Source: Anaplasma centrale str. Israel
GTDB lineage: Bacteria; Pseudomonadota; Alphaproteobacteria; Rickettsiales; Anaplasmataceae
NCBI RefSeq assembly: GCF_000024505.1
Contig: NC_013532.1
Location: 310,001 to 374,000, forward strand
Length of the DNA: 64,000 bases
Direction: 5' to 3'
In this document: positions 1-8,345 of the stretch, in pieces
Layout of the letters: the number at the start of each line of letters is the position of its first letter
How positions within the stretch are numbered: the stretch's first letter is position 1
The notes under the pieces: generated by a model
Database searches by the model: none
What the model was told of the DNA's origin: nothing
Seen by the model: the letters and a program-made list of their open reading frames with translations, nothing else
Translations under genes and position numbers: made by a program

Positions 1-283
1 GTACTTCAAGAGGGAGTCCCTGTGCCGCAGGGTTCACGCTCCGTTTGGGGTTTCTTCTTCTGTCGGCTGCTATGACGTAAAGGCTGTGGTGTTTGGGGGA
101 GGTATCTCTGGCCAGGCTGGGGCCCTGGCTCACGGTATCAGCAAAGCGTTAAAATGCATGAACCCCGCGCTGCATCCCGTTCTAAGGCAATCTGGTTTCC
201 TAACCAGGGACTCCAGAGTTGTGGAGCGCAAGAAGTATGGTCAACACAAAGCTAGGAAAAAGTGCCAGTTTTCTAAGAGGTAA
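1..283 (+). CDS. rpsI: 30S ribosomal protein S9, C-terminal part (5' end outside window)
   Basis: Partial gene; the reading frame enters at base 2 and ends with TAA at 283. The translation carries the S9 core: a YDVK strand, the glycine-rich [10 protein letters not shown] segment, the helix HGISKAL, and the basic tail that ends in QFSKR. In S9 this C-terminal tail reaches the P-site tRNA anticodon loop in the 30S subunit. It is normally co-transcribed with rplM, which would lie upstream of the window. The start codon is not visible. The identification is secure because the terminal KR and the GGG.SGQAGA motif are characteristic of the family. Confidence 0.95.
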   Translation, partial: YFKRESLCRRVHAPFGVSSSVGCYDVKAVVFGGGISGQAGALAHGISKALKCMNPALHPVLRQSGFLTRDSRVVERKKYGQHKARKKCQFSKR

Positions 284-680
284 TGGTTGGTCCCAGCGCC
301 TAGGGGTGGTACTTGCCCTGTGGGTGTGGTTTTGGCGGTGCCAGGTGGTGCCGCGTGTGCTGTGGGTTCTCTAAGCTTGAAAGTGAGGGGTTCGTTGCGG
401 ATGTGCTCGGTGCATGGGTGTTTCACCCAGTGCTGTTGCGCTACTTAGCGGCGGTGTGGCGGTTGCCCGGAGTTTGATGGTTAGAGAGCCCACCGTGCGC
501 GCAGCCGGTTTTGGGGCTGCTTTTCCTCTTTATTTCTCTTGCGGGTGTGGTAACATTGCCGCAATGTGCGTAACTGGCAGCGTGTGGCCTGTTTGGTTTC
601 GGTGGAGGGTTTTTCCAGCCAGGGGCGGCCCAGCCGCCGGTTGCTGCTGCCTGTCTGCGTATGGTTGTGTGAGGTGGGTT
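284..680. other. Intergenic region between rpsI and ppa
   Basis: About 400 bp without a convincing gene. The ppa frame stays open upstream to about 414, but that extension has no homology-like features and would more than double the N-terminus, so it is read as non-coding. I see no tRNA and no clear terminator. Confidence 0.5.
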
Positions 681-1214
681 GTGAACTTGAGTGCGATTGG
701 TAGCGGGAAAAACGCCCCGGACGAGGTCAACGTTGTTGTTGAAATCAGCAAAGATTCACACCCTGTCAAATACGAGCTTGATAAAGATTGTGGGGTGTTC
801 TGCGTGGATAGATTCTTACCTACAGCCATGTACTATCCCTGCAATTACGGGTTTGTCCCTGAGACTATCGCCGGCGATGGTGACCCTGTTGACGTTTTGG
901 TGCTTACCAGATTTCCGGTCATAACTGGTGCTGTCATTTCCTCAAGGCCTGTAGGCGCTCTTATGATGAGCGATGAGTCAGGTGAGGATGTTAAGGTTGT
1001 AGCAGTACCGGTGCACAAGGTTGACCCTTACTATGACGGAATAAACAACTATTCCGATCTGCCGCAATCATTCTTAGATTCCGTGTCACACTTTTTCTCT
1101 TTCTACAAAAAACTCGAAAAGGACAAATTCGTTTCTGTTGGTGCGTGGAGAGACGCAGAATTTGCGAGGAGCCTCATACGTGCATCGATATCCTCTCATT
1201 CCGCTACCAGCTGA
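681..1214 (+). CDS. ppa: Inorganic pyrophosphatase (soluble family I)
   Basis: Hydrolyses pyrophosphate to phosphate in the cytoplasm, which pulls biosynthetic reactions (nucleic acid synthesis, aminoacylation) forward. The signature GDGDPVDVLVL contains the metal-binding aspartates. The FVPETI and KVDPYYDGI segments and the late FFSFYKKLEK helix are also family features. The GTG at 681 was chosen because a GAGGTG ribosome-binding site lies at 671-676 and it gives 177 residues, very close to the 176 of E. coli Ppa. Longer in-frame starts back to 414 give an unsupported extension. The gene stands alone after rpsI. Confidence 0.95.
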   Translation: MNLSAIGSGKNAPDEVNVVVEISKDSHPVKYELDKDCGVFCVDRFLPTAMYYPCNYGFVPETIAGDGDPVDVLVLTRFPVITGAVISSRPVGALMMSDESGEDVKVVAVPVHKVDPYYDGINNYSDLPQSFLDSVSHFFSFYKKLEKDKFVSVGAWRDAEFARSLIRASISSHSATS

Positions 1215-1744
1215 GCTTGCTGATTGCCGTACACCAGTGTGGTGGTGCACTGTAGCACAGATGCCAGGGTCGCACGTACCGGTGTGTGGGTTTGCTGTGC
1301 AGTTTACCATGTATAACGAAAGCCTCACCGAAGCTTGATTGGTGCAATGTGCAGCGGTGGATTCCTGGTAATACTGAGGTCTGAGTAGAACTGTCACCCG
1401 CGGTGATGCACAGTGATTGTGCGTGCACGTGTTGTCCGGCTGCGTTGCACGTGTTGAAACGGGAGTTGGCGTTTGTCACACGGCGTCTTCGAAGATTGAA
1501 TTTATGCGGAGTTGTGGTGCAGTAGAGCGGGTCCCATTCGGATTTCCACGTTCTTTGCATCCGAATTAGCCTATTTACATTCCCACACGTATTAGTTTAG
1601 AGGGTTATATTATGCTATACCAGTGAATTTATTAACTTATTGTTGTGAAGTCATAATTTTGTATCGTGATTAGTGACATTAATGCTTGAGTTTATGTAGT
1701 GAAAATTGTACAAGCTGTATTTATGTTAACCATAAGGCGAATTT
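1215..1744. other. Intergenic region upstream of the S24-family regulator
   Basis: About 530 bp with no supportable gene. The last ~180 bp (1560-1744) are markedly AT-rich compared with the surroundings and probably hold the promoter of the regulator gene; a GTTAAC palindrome sits at about 1724-1729. No tRNA-like structure was seen. Confidence 0.4.
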
Positions 1745-2392
1745 ATGGAGAAGCAGGGTAGTTGTAGCACGATAGTAGCTAGGATAAGATCCCAGATGGA
1801 TAAGATCGGGATAAATGCCCGTGAGTTGGCCGACAGGGCGTCCGTGGGGAAGTCCTTTGTGTATGATATACTGAGTGGGAAGTCTAGTAATCCCACTTCG
1901 AAAAAGCTTATGGCAATTGCTGAGGTGCTCCAGGTCCCGCTGGCCTACCTGGTCGGCAGTGATGACGGTTTGTATGACGTAGCCTCCGGTGGGATGCTGC
2001 CTGTTTACTACCTTGCGGAATCCGAGGATGAGGAGGAAAAGCATAACCATACGCGGTGTTCTAGGTTTTACATGCCTGCGCACACGAAGCTTCCCTTCAA
2101 TGTGGAGAATTTGCGCTTCTATGATGTTAAGGGGGATAGCATGTCCCCGACACTCGTAGGGCAAGATGTTGTGTTGGTGGATGTATCCGATAGAATTGCC
2201 CATCCCGCCGGGGTGTTTGCCATACGGGACTCTATGGGGATCCTGATACGCAGGTTAGAGTATGTTCGGGACAGCCAGCACATAATGTTGCATGTGGTGT
2301 GTGATAACAAGAAGTATTCATCCTATGAGTGCCCGGTTGAAGATATTAAAGTTCTGGGGCGGGTGGTATGGTACGCCAGGGCTTTATGGTGA
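1745..2392 (+). CDS. XRE-family repressor with degenerate S24 (LexA/CI-like) domain
   Basis: A 215-residue transcriptional regulator. Residues ~10-70 form an XRE helix-turn-helix (ARELADRASVGKSFVYDILS with the following SNPTSKKL helix). Residues ~110-210 match the peptidase S24 fold of LexA and phage C2/CI repressors. The nucleophile Ser132 is present in GDSMSPTL. The strand that normally carries the catalytic lysine (V-K-R-L) reads I-R-R-L here, with Arg169 in place of Lys. Self-cleavage is therefore probably lost, and the protein may act as a constitutive or ligand-responsive DNA binder. It lies just upstream of ctrA on the same strand, about 300 bp away. Target genes are unknown. It could be a domesticated phage repressor. 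Confidence 0.85.
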   Translation: MEKQGSCSTIVARIRSQMDKIGINARELADRASVGKSFVYDILSGKSSNPTSKKLMAIAEVLQVPLAYLVGSDDGLYDVASGGMLPVYYLAESEDEEEKHNHTRCSRFYMPAHTKLPFNVENLRFYDVKGDSMSPTLVGQDVVLVDVSDRIAHPAGVFAIRDSMGILIRRLEYVRDSQHIMLHVVCDNKKYSSYECPVEDIKVLGRVVWYARALW

Positions 2393-2419
2393 CTATGCAC
2401 GGAGCTTTTGTGCTCTGTA

Positions 2420-2435
2420 TTAATAATGTGTTAAC
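2420..2435 (+). promoter_or_regulatory. Candidate CtrA-binding site (TTAA-N7-TTAAC) upstream of ctrA
   Basis: TTAA at 2420-2423, a 7-bp spacer, then TTAAC at 2431-2435. This is an exact match to the full CtrA box of Caulobacter (TTAA-N7-TTAAC). It lies in the 296-bp gap before ctrA, about 250 bp from the ctrA start. This suggests ctrA autoregulation, as in other alphaproteobacteria; the function itself is inferred. Confidence 0.55.
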
Positions 2436-2688
2436 GCGTGTACTGGATGCTCGGCGCTCTTTGTGTTGCGGGTTGGAAAAGCCGGCTGCGCGGCTTATAA
2501 CGGGGTCGCCCTGGTTGGCATGCTGCGGAGATTACTGTGTTGTATATGCAACACATTGGAAATATGTTATACATTTCTTGCAGTTATGCTTGATTCGCAT
2601 AGTAGTATATGTGTTAATCTTTGGTGGGTGAGGGAATCTAGGTTTCTTCTGTTATGCCCGGGGTTCGTTGGGTTTTTGAGGTGTGGGT

Positions 2689-3567
2689 ATGCGTATACTG
2701 TTGATAGAAGATGATGTTGCTTGTGCCAGGGCAGTGGAGGCTTCTCTGTCTTCAGAAGGGCATTTTTGTGAGACCATGGCCTCCGCTCAGGACTGTTACG
2801 GTAGCATAATTCCCAAGAATGACGACTACGATGTCGTGATACTGGACATTCACTTTCCTGGCAAGGTGGATGGCTATGACATATTGGTGAAGCTTAGGGA
2901 ATCTGGAATAAAGGTCCCTGTTCTGATACTGTCCTGCATCTCCTCCGTGGCTCACAAAGTTAAGGGCCTCTACTACGGGGCCGACGATTACATCACGAAG
3001 CCTTTCCACAAGAGCGAGCTGCTTGCCAGGATCAAGGCCATAGTGCGGAGAACCAGGGGTCATCCGGAATCCATAGTGCGTGTGGGTAACATCTCCATAA
3101 ACCTGGATCACAAGTGTGTCGAGTGCAATGGCGAGATTATCCACCTCACCAAGAAGGAGTATGGGATGATTGAGCTGCTATCTTCCCGTCTTGGCACTGT
3201 GCTTACAAAGGAAATGTTCCTGTCCCACCTGTATAGGGAGTTGGACGAGCCGTCCGACGACAAGATTATAGACGTCTTTATGTGTAAGCTGCGTAAAAAG
3301 CTTAAGGTGGCGAACGGTGGCAAAAATTACATAGAGACCGTATGGGGTAGGGGTTACGTGCTCAAAGAGTGCGCAAGTGATGATGAAGAAAGTGGCAGTA
3401 AGAGCTCTGGCGGCAGCGTTAGTAAATCCAGCGGTGATGACGCCAAGAGTGGCGGCAGTGGCGGAAAAGGTGCAAGGCCTGGATATAACAAGTGGCCGAC
3501 TGAGGGTGAGCGCGGTGGCGCAGGAAACAAGGCGGAAGAGCGCAGGAATTATGCCGAAGAGGCCTAA
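2689..3567 (+). CDS. ctrA: Cell cycle response regulator CtrA
   Basis: OmpR-type response regulator and master cell-cycle regulator of alphaproteobacteria; it acts on DNA after phosphorylation through CckA-ChpT. The receiver domain (1-~120) has the acidic pair in LLIEDD, phospho-acceptor Asp53 in VILDIHFPG, and the lysine in YITKPFHK. The winged-helix domain (~125-230) has the CtrA hallmarks LTKKEYGMIELL, LTKEMFLSHLY, IIDVFMCKLRKKL and ETVWGRGYVLKE. ATG at 2689 was chosen: GAGGTG sits at 2678-2683, and the in-frame GTG at 2683 overlaps that site. Residues after ~231 form a ~60-residue Ser/Gly/Lys-rich tail absent from Caulobacter CtrA. In pathogenic Anaplasmataceae CtrA is linked to developmental switching; that role here is inferred. 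Confidence 0.95.
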   Translation: MRILLIEDDVACARAVEASLSSEGHFCETMASAQDCYGSIIPKNDDYDVVILDIHFPGKVDGYDILVKLRESGIKVPVLILSCISSVAHKVKGLYYGADDYITKPFHKSELLARIKAIVRRTRGHPESIVRVGNISINLDHKCVECNGEIIHLTKKEYGMIELLSSRLGTVLTKEMFLSHLYRELDEPSDDKIIDVFMCKLRKKLKVANGGKNYIETVWGRGYVLKECASDDEESGSKSSGGSVSKSSGDDAKSGGSGGKGARPGYNKWPTEGERGGAGNKAEERRNYAEEA

Positions 3568-3631
3568 GGGGGATTGTTTTTTTCGGAGTGTGTGTTAGAG
3601 TGAGGCCCTGTTAGTCAAAGCGGGGTGGTGC

Positions 3632-4246
3632 GTGGCTGTATTCGTGCATAACAATGACTTACCGGACGGTCTTGATCTGGGTAACGTTGTTGCTGTAGAT
3701 ACTGAGACCATGGGTCTTGTTTGTAGGCGTGATAGGGTGTGCTTGGTGCAGCTGTCTTCTGGTGACGGGGACGCGCATCTCGTCAAGTTTTCTGGTGACT
3801 ATAGCGCACCTAATCTGCGGCGTATCGTCTCCAATCCTGATATTATGAAGATATTCCATTTTGCCCGGTTTGATGTTGCTGCAATACGCCACTGTTTCGG
3901 GATGTGGGCAACACCTTGTTACTGCACTAAAATCGCGTCGAGACTGGTAAGGACTTACACGAACCATCACGGGCTTAAGGATCTGTGTTACGAACTTCTG
4001 GGAGTGAAAATCAACAAGGCGCAGCAATCCTCCGATTGGGGTAGGGAGGTACTCACTTCTGAGCAACTGAGTTACGCGGCGGCCGACGTCATATATCTAC
4101 ATGATATCAAGAAAAAGCTCGATATGATGCTTGAGCGCGAAGACAAGCAAGATCTAGCCGAGTCTTGTTTCAAGTTTATTCCTGCGAGGGCAGAGCTGGA
4201 TTTATTGGGTTGGGATGGGGTAGACATCTTTAGCCACCAAACATGA
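3632..4246 (+). CDS. rnd: Ribonuclease D-like 3'-5' exonuclease (catalytic domain only)
   Basis: A 204-residue DEDDy exonuclease that would trim RNA 3' ends such as tRNA precursors. Exo I is AVDTETMGL (Asp and Glu), Exo II is FHFARFDVAAI, and Exo III is YAAADVIYLHDI (Tyr...Asp). The length matches the single-domain alphaproteobacterial form, without the HRDC domains of E. coli RNase D. The GTG at 3632 opens directly before the VFVHNNDLP segment. The gene follows ctrA by 64 bp on the same strand, so co-transcription is possible. Confidence 0.88.
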   Translation: MAVFVHNNDLPDGLDLGNVVAVDTETMGLVCRRDRVCLVQLSSGDGDAHLVKFSGDYSAPNLRRIVSNPDIMKIFHFARFDVAAIRHCFGMWATPCYCTKIASRLVRTYTNHHGLKDLCYELLGVKINKAQQSSDWGREVLTSEQLSYAAADVIYLHDIKKKLDMMLEREDKQDLAESCFKFIPARAELDLLGWDGVDIFSHQT

Positions 4247-4467
4247 CTTTGCAGTACGAGATTTGCCACGATTACGCCTTCTCTGCGTGCTGCGATCCAG
4301 GTTTCTAAGTGATGAGGTAATTCCAGTGCATGCGGCGGCACAGCGGCCTCTGTTATACTGTTGTGTATAATGTAATAGGGGGGGTGCTATCGCTGTTGCA
4401 CCCTAACTGGGGGAAGTCACGGGTTGTTGACATGAGGGCTGGTTGCGTTTAGAATCCTCAACTCTGT

Positions 4468-5607
4468 ATGGTGCTTATGGATATCGAAGTGGGTGGTGGG
4501 TTGGAATGCAGTATAAGTAGGGAGGATTTGCTGCAGTCCCTGGCCTACGTCAGCAGCGTGATAGAGAGGCGCAACAGCATAGCTGTGTTGTCATGCGTCA
4601 GGGTGGAAGCCAAAGATGGTGTTGTTGAACTGTCTTCGACGGACCTTGATATTTCAATAGAAGCGTGCGTTAATGCCAGCGTTGTTCATAAGGGAGTCGT
4701 AGTCGCATCCGCTCAGTTGTTGTATGACATTGTCAGGAAGCTTTCGGGTGATTGCGCGGTTGGCTTCAAGATGAGCGATGGGCGGCTGCTCGTTGAATGC
4801 GGAAATGCCAAGTTCTTTCTCCATGTTGTGGCGCCGGAGAAGTTCCCCGCAATCGAGGGCGGCGAGGTTGACTGCGGTTTTGACATGCAGGTTTCCCATA
4901 TTGCCGAGTTGCTCAACAAGACAAAATTCTCCATGTCCGTTGAGGAGAGTAGGTATAACCTCAGGGGTGTCTACATGCATGTTGCGGAGGATATGTTGTG
5001 CTGTGTGGCGACCGATGGGCACCGCTTGTCGCTTGCGAAGGTGAATAGGCCGGAAGGCCTGCAGCCTGATATCGGCGTGATTGTACCTAGGAAGACAGTA
5101 AATGAGCTTTTGAAAATAATAGGTGGCGGTGGGGATGCGTCACAAGTTGTGTCTGTAAGCATTTCACAGCGCAAGATATGCTTCAGGTACAAGGGATATT
5201 TCATGGTTTCCAAAGTGGTTGACGGGGTATTTCCGGACTACTTATCTATAATTCCGCAAGAGAGGGGTGCGAGCGTATCTATGGATGCGTGCTCTCTTCT
5301 TAGCGCTGTGGATCGGGTTTCTGTGGTAGTTTTTGATAAGGTGAAGGCCATTAAGCTGTCATTCGCCTCCGGTCGGCTGACTCTCAGCTCCGCATCGTCC
5401 GATCAGGGTGATGCCAGGGAGGAGCTTGAGGTAGATTACAAAGGTGATGAAGTCACTATTGGGCTCAATGCCAGGTATCTTATTGAGGTGCTGGGTTGCA
5501 TGAAGGGGGCCTGTGAGGTCGTATTTCAGGATGGTAACACTGCCGTGCTGATTCAGGACAAGGAACCCGGCGGCTCCATGCACATAATAATGCCTATGAG
5601 AATATAG
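4468..5607 (+). CDS. dnaN: DNA polymerase III subunit beta (sliding clamp)
   Basis: The 379-residue protein would dimerise into the ring that tethers Pol III to DNA. Recognisable clamp segments are SREDLLQSLAYVSSVIERRNS, LSSTDLDISIE, the central ATDGHRLSLA motif, GVFPDYLSIIP, and the C-terminal MPMRI, which contributes to the partner-binding pocket. Length is close to the usual ~370 residues. The start is ATG 4468; a second in-frame ATG lies at 4477. A perfect TATAAT occurs at 4366-4371 followed by a G7 run, a plausible promoter region. No dnaA or gyrB lies beside it, so the classic origin cluster is not present here. Confidence 0.95.
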   Translation: MVLMDIEVGGGLECSISREDLLQSLAYVSSVIERRNSIAVLSCVRVEAKDGVVELSSTDLDISIEACVNASVVHKGVVVASAQLLYDIVRKLSGDCAVGFKMSDGRLLVECGNAKFFLHVVAPEKFPAIEGGEVDCGFDMQVSHIAELLNKTKFSMSVEESRYNLRGVYMHVAEDMLCCVATDGHRLSLAKVNRPEGLQPDIGVIVPRKTVNELLKIIGGGGDASQVVSVSISQRKICFRYKGYFMVSKVVDGVFPDYLSIIPQERGASVSMDACSLLSAVDRVSVVVFDKVKAIKLSFASGRLTLSSASSDQGDAREELEVDYKGDEVTIGLNARYLIEVLGCMKGACEVVFQDGNTAVLIQDKEPGGSMHIIMPMRI

Positions 5608-5971
5608 TTGCGCTGGCGCGTAGGTGTCAGACGCTTGATTTTCAATACTATCGGTGTTTTCGTGCTTAGTTGGAGTGGTTATGGCGCAACAACCGCTCCC
5701 CTCGTGCTTCGGGATTTGGCGTGCTTGCCACCCTTACCTGCCATATGTTGTTCTTCCTCAACATGGCTTGATTACTTACGTGTGACTGTTGCGGCAAGAT
5801 ACTGTCGCTGTTGCGCAACATCCGGTGCCCGGGTGATGCATTTTTGTCCAAGAGCTACTTGAAGCCGCCACGCTAAAGCGCCGGAATGCATGCTATGCCG
5901 CACTCGTCATGTGGGCGGGCAGACCAAAAGTGTTGTGATGTGCTGATTAAAATCCGGTATGGGCTGAGTTT
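5608..5971. other. Intergenic region between convergent dnaN and glmS
   Basis: About 360 bp separating two convergent genes. No gene, RNA or strong terminator with a U-tract was recognised. Confidence 0.4.
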
Positions 5972-7786
5972 CTACTCCACGGTGACTGACTTTGCCAGAT
6001 TGCGGGGTTGATCAGCATCCAACCCCTTCTTGACGGCAATGCTGTACGCGAGGAGCTGTGCAGCTATCGTATATACTATAGGCAGGGAGAAAGCATTCGT
6101 CTCAGGCAGCTCTACCACTGCCCTGCACAGATGTTTCAGTTTTTGTGCCCCCTTTCTGTCCGTAAAGGCCACGACTATACCCTTTCTTGCAGATACTTCC
6201 TGTATGCTCACCAGGTTTTTGGTGAACGTCTCGTTATATGGTGCAATGGCTATGACGGGAAGAGATTCATCCACAAGTGCTATTGAACCATGCTTCAGCT
6301 CTCCAGACGCGATACCTATGGTGTGAATGTAGGACAGCTCCCTAATTTTTAGCGCAGCCTCCAGCGCAACTCCGTAGCAGGTGCCTCTACCCATTATTAT
6401 TACACGATTGTAGTGCAATATTAGGTTGGCTACAGACTCTATTGAGGTTCCGAGAGCCTCTGACGCGTGTTGCGCCACACATTGCAGTGCTTCCAACAAC
6501 TGCTCGTATGTGCTTTGTGCTATGACACACCTGACTTTTGCAAGCCACAGAGAAAAGCACGCTAGCACAGCCAATTGTGCAGAAAAAGTTTTGGTTGATG
6601 CGACACCAACTTCCGGTCCTGCGAGGATCTTTAGGGCAATATCTGATATACTCTCCATGCTGTTTCGCGGGACGTTAGTCAAGCTAATAACCGTGCTATG
6701 TTGCCTTCGTGCGTGGCGCAAAGCCGCCAGGGTATCAGCAGTTTCTCCGGATTGAGATATGAACAAGAACACGTCGTTTTCTGATATCTGCATCCGATGG
6801 TAGCGAAACTCCGATGCTATACTTAACAGCACTCTGATGTTCGCTATGCTTTCCAACCAATATTTTGCGATTAGGCCGGCCATATAGGATGATCCGCTTC
6901 CTACTATTGTCAGGTGGGTTAAGGATTTGAATAAGTCTGCATTACATGCGAACTCGACGCTGCCATAGCTGATAAACTGGTCAATCGTATCACGTATGAC
7001 CTTGGGTTGTTCGTGGATCTCCTTTAGCATGAAATGTTCATACGGTGCCTTGTCGGTGCTTGTGCTGGGTGCGCTGATGAGTATTGTTTCGTAGTTGAGC
7101 GCCTCATCACTCTCGTTATATATCCTAACGTCATTGAGCGAAATTTCGGCTATGTGATTGTCTTGCAGATAACAAATTCTCTGTGCATACTTGCTCAAGA
7201 CATATTCGTCTGAAGATACCAGGTTGGCGTCGGTGCCGCAGCCAACGACTAAGGGTAACATTCTGCAGGTTGCCAGCAAGCTACTGTGCCCCGCCAACAT
7301 AAATATGACTGCAAAACTGCCTTCTATCTCTTCCAGCGCTTTCCGCACCGCATATCTTGGGGGCAATCCAGCTTGCAGCAGTGACCCGACCAGGTGGGGT
7401 ATAACCTCTGTGTCTGTATCCGTGCAGAATCTGCTGCCATTGGCCTCAAGACGCTCTCTAATTGACGGATAGTTCTCAACAATTCCGTTGTGGACGACCG
7501 CCACCTTGCCCACGCATATGGGGTGCGCATTTTCAATTTTTGGAACCCCATGCGTAGCCCACCTCGTATGCGCTATACCAACATTCCCCTGCAGCGCACC
7601 TTCCCCTGAGGACACAAGCTCGCTCAACCTGGCAACCTTGCCGCACGAACGCCTAACCTGAATGCCGCCGCGGTCCAAAACCGCGATTCCGCATGAGTCA
7701 TACCCCCTATACTCAAGCTGGCGCAGGCCGCACAGCAACAAGGGAACTGCCTGGCAGCTGCTAACGACTCCTAACACACCACACAT
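5972..7786 (-). CDS. glmS: Glutamine--fructose-6-phosphate aminotransferase (isomerizing)
   Basis: Makes glucosamine-6-phosphate from fructose-6-phosphate and glutamine, the first step toward UDP-GlcNAc; GlmM, encoded at the end of the window, takes the next step. The N-terminal class II amidotransferase starts MCGVLGVV, with the catalytic Cys exposed after Met removal. This fixes the start at 7786 rather than the in-frame codon at 7831. HTRWATHG and HNGIVENY are also amidotransferase motifs. Two SIS sugar-isomerase domains follow (GSGSSYMAGLIAKYW, SQSGETADT, ASTKTFSAQ), and the protein ends LAKSVTVE, the family's usual terminus. It encodes 604 residues, a normal length. Confidence 0.96.
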   Translation of the reverse strand: MCGVLGVVSSCQAVPLLLCGLRQLEYRGYDSCGIAVLDRGGIQVRRSCGKVARLSELVSSGEGALQGNVGIAHTRWATHGVPKIENAHPICVGKVAVVHNGIVENYPSIRERLEANGSRFCTDTDTEVIPHLVGSLLQAGLPPRYAVRKALEEIEGSFAVIFMLAGHSSLLATCRMLPLVVGCGTDANLVSSDEYVLSKYAQRICYLQDNHIAEISLNDVRIYNESDEALNYETILISAPSTSTDKAPYEHFMLKEIHEQPKVIRDTIDQFISYGSVEFACNADLFKSLTHLTIVGSGSSYMAGLIAKYWLESIANIRVLLSIASEFRYHRMQISENDVFLFISQSGETADTLAALRHARRQHSTVISLTNVPRNSMESISDIALKILAGPEVGVASTKTFSAQLAVLACFSLWLAKVRCVIAQSTYEQLLEALQCVAQHASEALGTSIESVANLILHYNRVIIMGRGTCYGVALEAALKIRELSYIHTIGIASGELKHGSIALVDESLPVIAIAPYNETFTKNLVSIQEVSARKGIVVAFTDRKGAQKLKHLCRAVVELPETNAFSLPIVYTIAAQLLAYSIAVKKGLDADQPRNLAKSVTVE

Positions 7787-7867
7787 AAGGACACCCAATT
7801 GAGAATAGGGATAAGCAAGGCCACTCACCAATCCGTTGTTCGGGGCAAAGGGACGCAGGGAACTACG

Positions 7868-8260
7868 CTAGTACAGGCTTTTTGCAGTCGATTGGGATTT
7901 GCCTACATAGGCTCCCTTACTGCTCCCGTCTCTATTGAGTACCTCCGACACGGACGACTTCAGCACCCTAACCTCCACACCTGTTGCAATCTCTATGTGC
8001 AGGTGCCCGTTACTTGCATCAACCTTAGTTACCGTACCAAAGAGCCCGCCTGACGCGATGACCTTGTCTCCCTTTTTGATACTGTCTAACAACTTGTTAT
8101 GCTCCCTGAGCTTTTTCTGTTGGGGCCTTATGACCAGGAAGTAGAAAATCAGGAAGATGAGAACCAACGGGGCAAACCCAGCAATAGAGGCCCCTAGCCC
8201 AGCAGCAGGCGCCGGGGTCGCGGCCGTAGCGGCAAACAAGGCACTAGGAAATGAAAGCAT
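7868..8260 (-). CDS. yajC: Preprotein translocase subunit YajC
   Basis: Small inner-membrane accessory of the SecYEG-SecDF translocase. One transmembrane helix (PLVLIFLIFYFLVIRPQQKK) is followed by the conserved KGDKVIASGGLFGTV cytoplasmic domain. ATG 8260 was chosen: a GGTAGG ribosome-binding site lies about 6 nt upstream and it gives 130 residues. The longer in-frame TTG at 8314 has no good site. The Ala/Pro stretch before the helix is typical. It lies between glmS and purD on the same strand and could be co-transcribed with them. Confidence 0.92.
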   Translation of the reverse strand: MLSFPSALFAATAATPAPAAGLGASIAGFAPLVLIFLIFYFLVIRPQQKKLREHNKLLDSIKKGDKVIASGGLFGTVTKVDASNGHLHIEIATGVEVRVLKSSVSEVLNRDGSSKGAYVGKSQSTAKSLY

Positions 8261-8345
8261 CGAACCTACCAGAAACGTATTCTGCAATCTACCAAAGGCC
8301 AGGTGTGCTGTCAAGGAGACAACTAAAGTGCTGGCCCAGCGCGAA

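Noticed and set aside
414-680. Upstream in-frame extension of ppa
   Set aside because: No conserved sequence, and a good ribosome-binding site precedes the GTG at 681, which gives the normal enzyme length.
1745-2392. Regulator considered as evidence for a prophage
   Set aside because: No other phage genes occur nearby; a single S24-type regulator is not enough.
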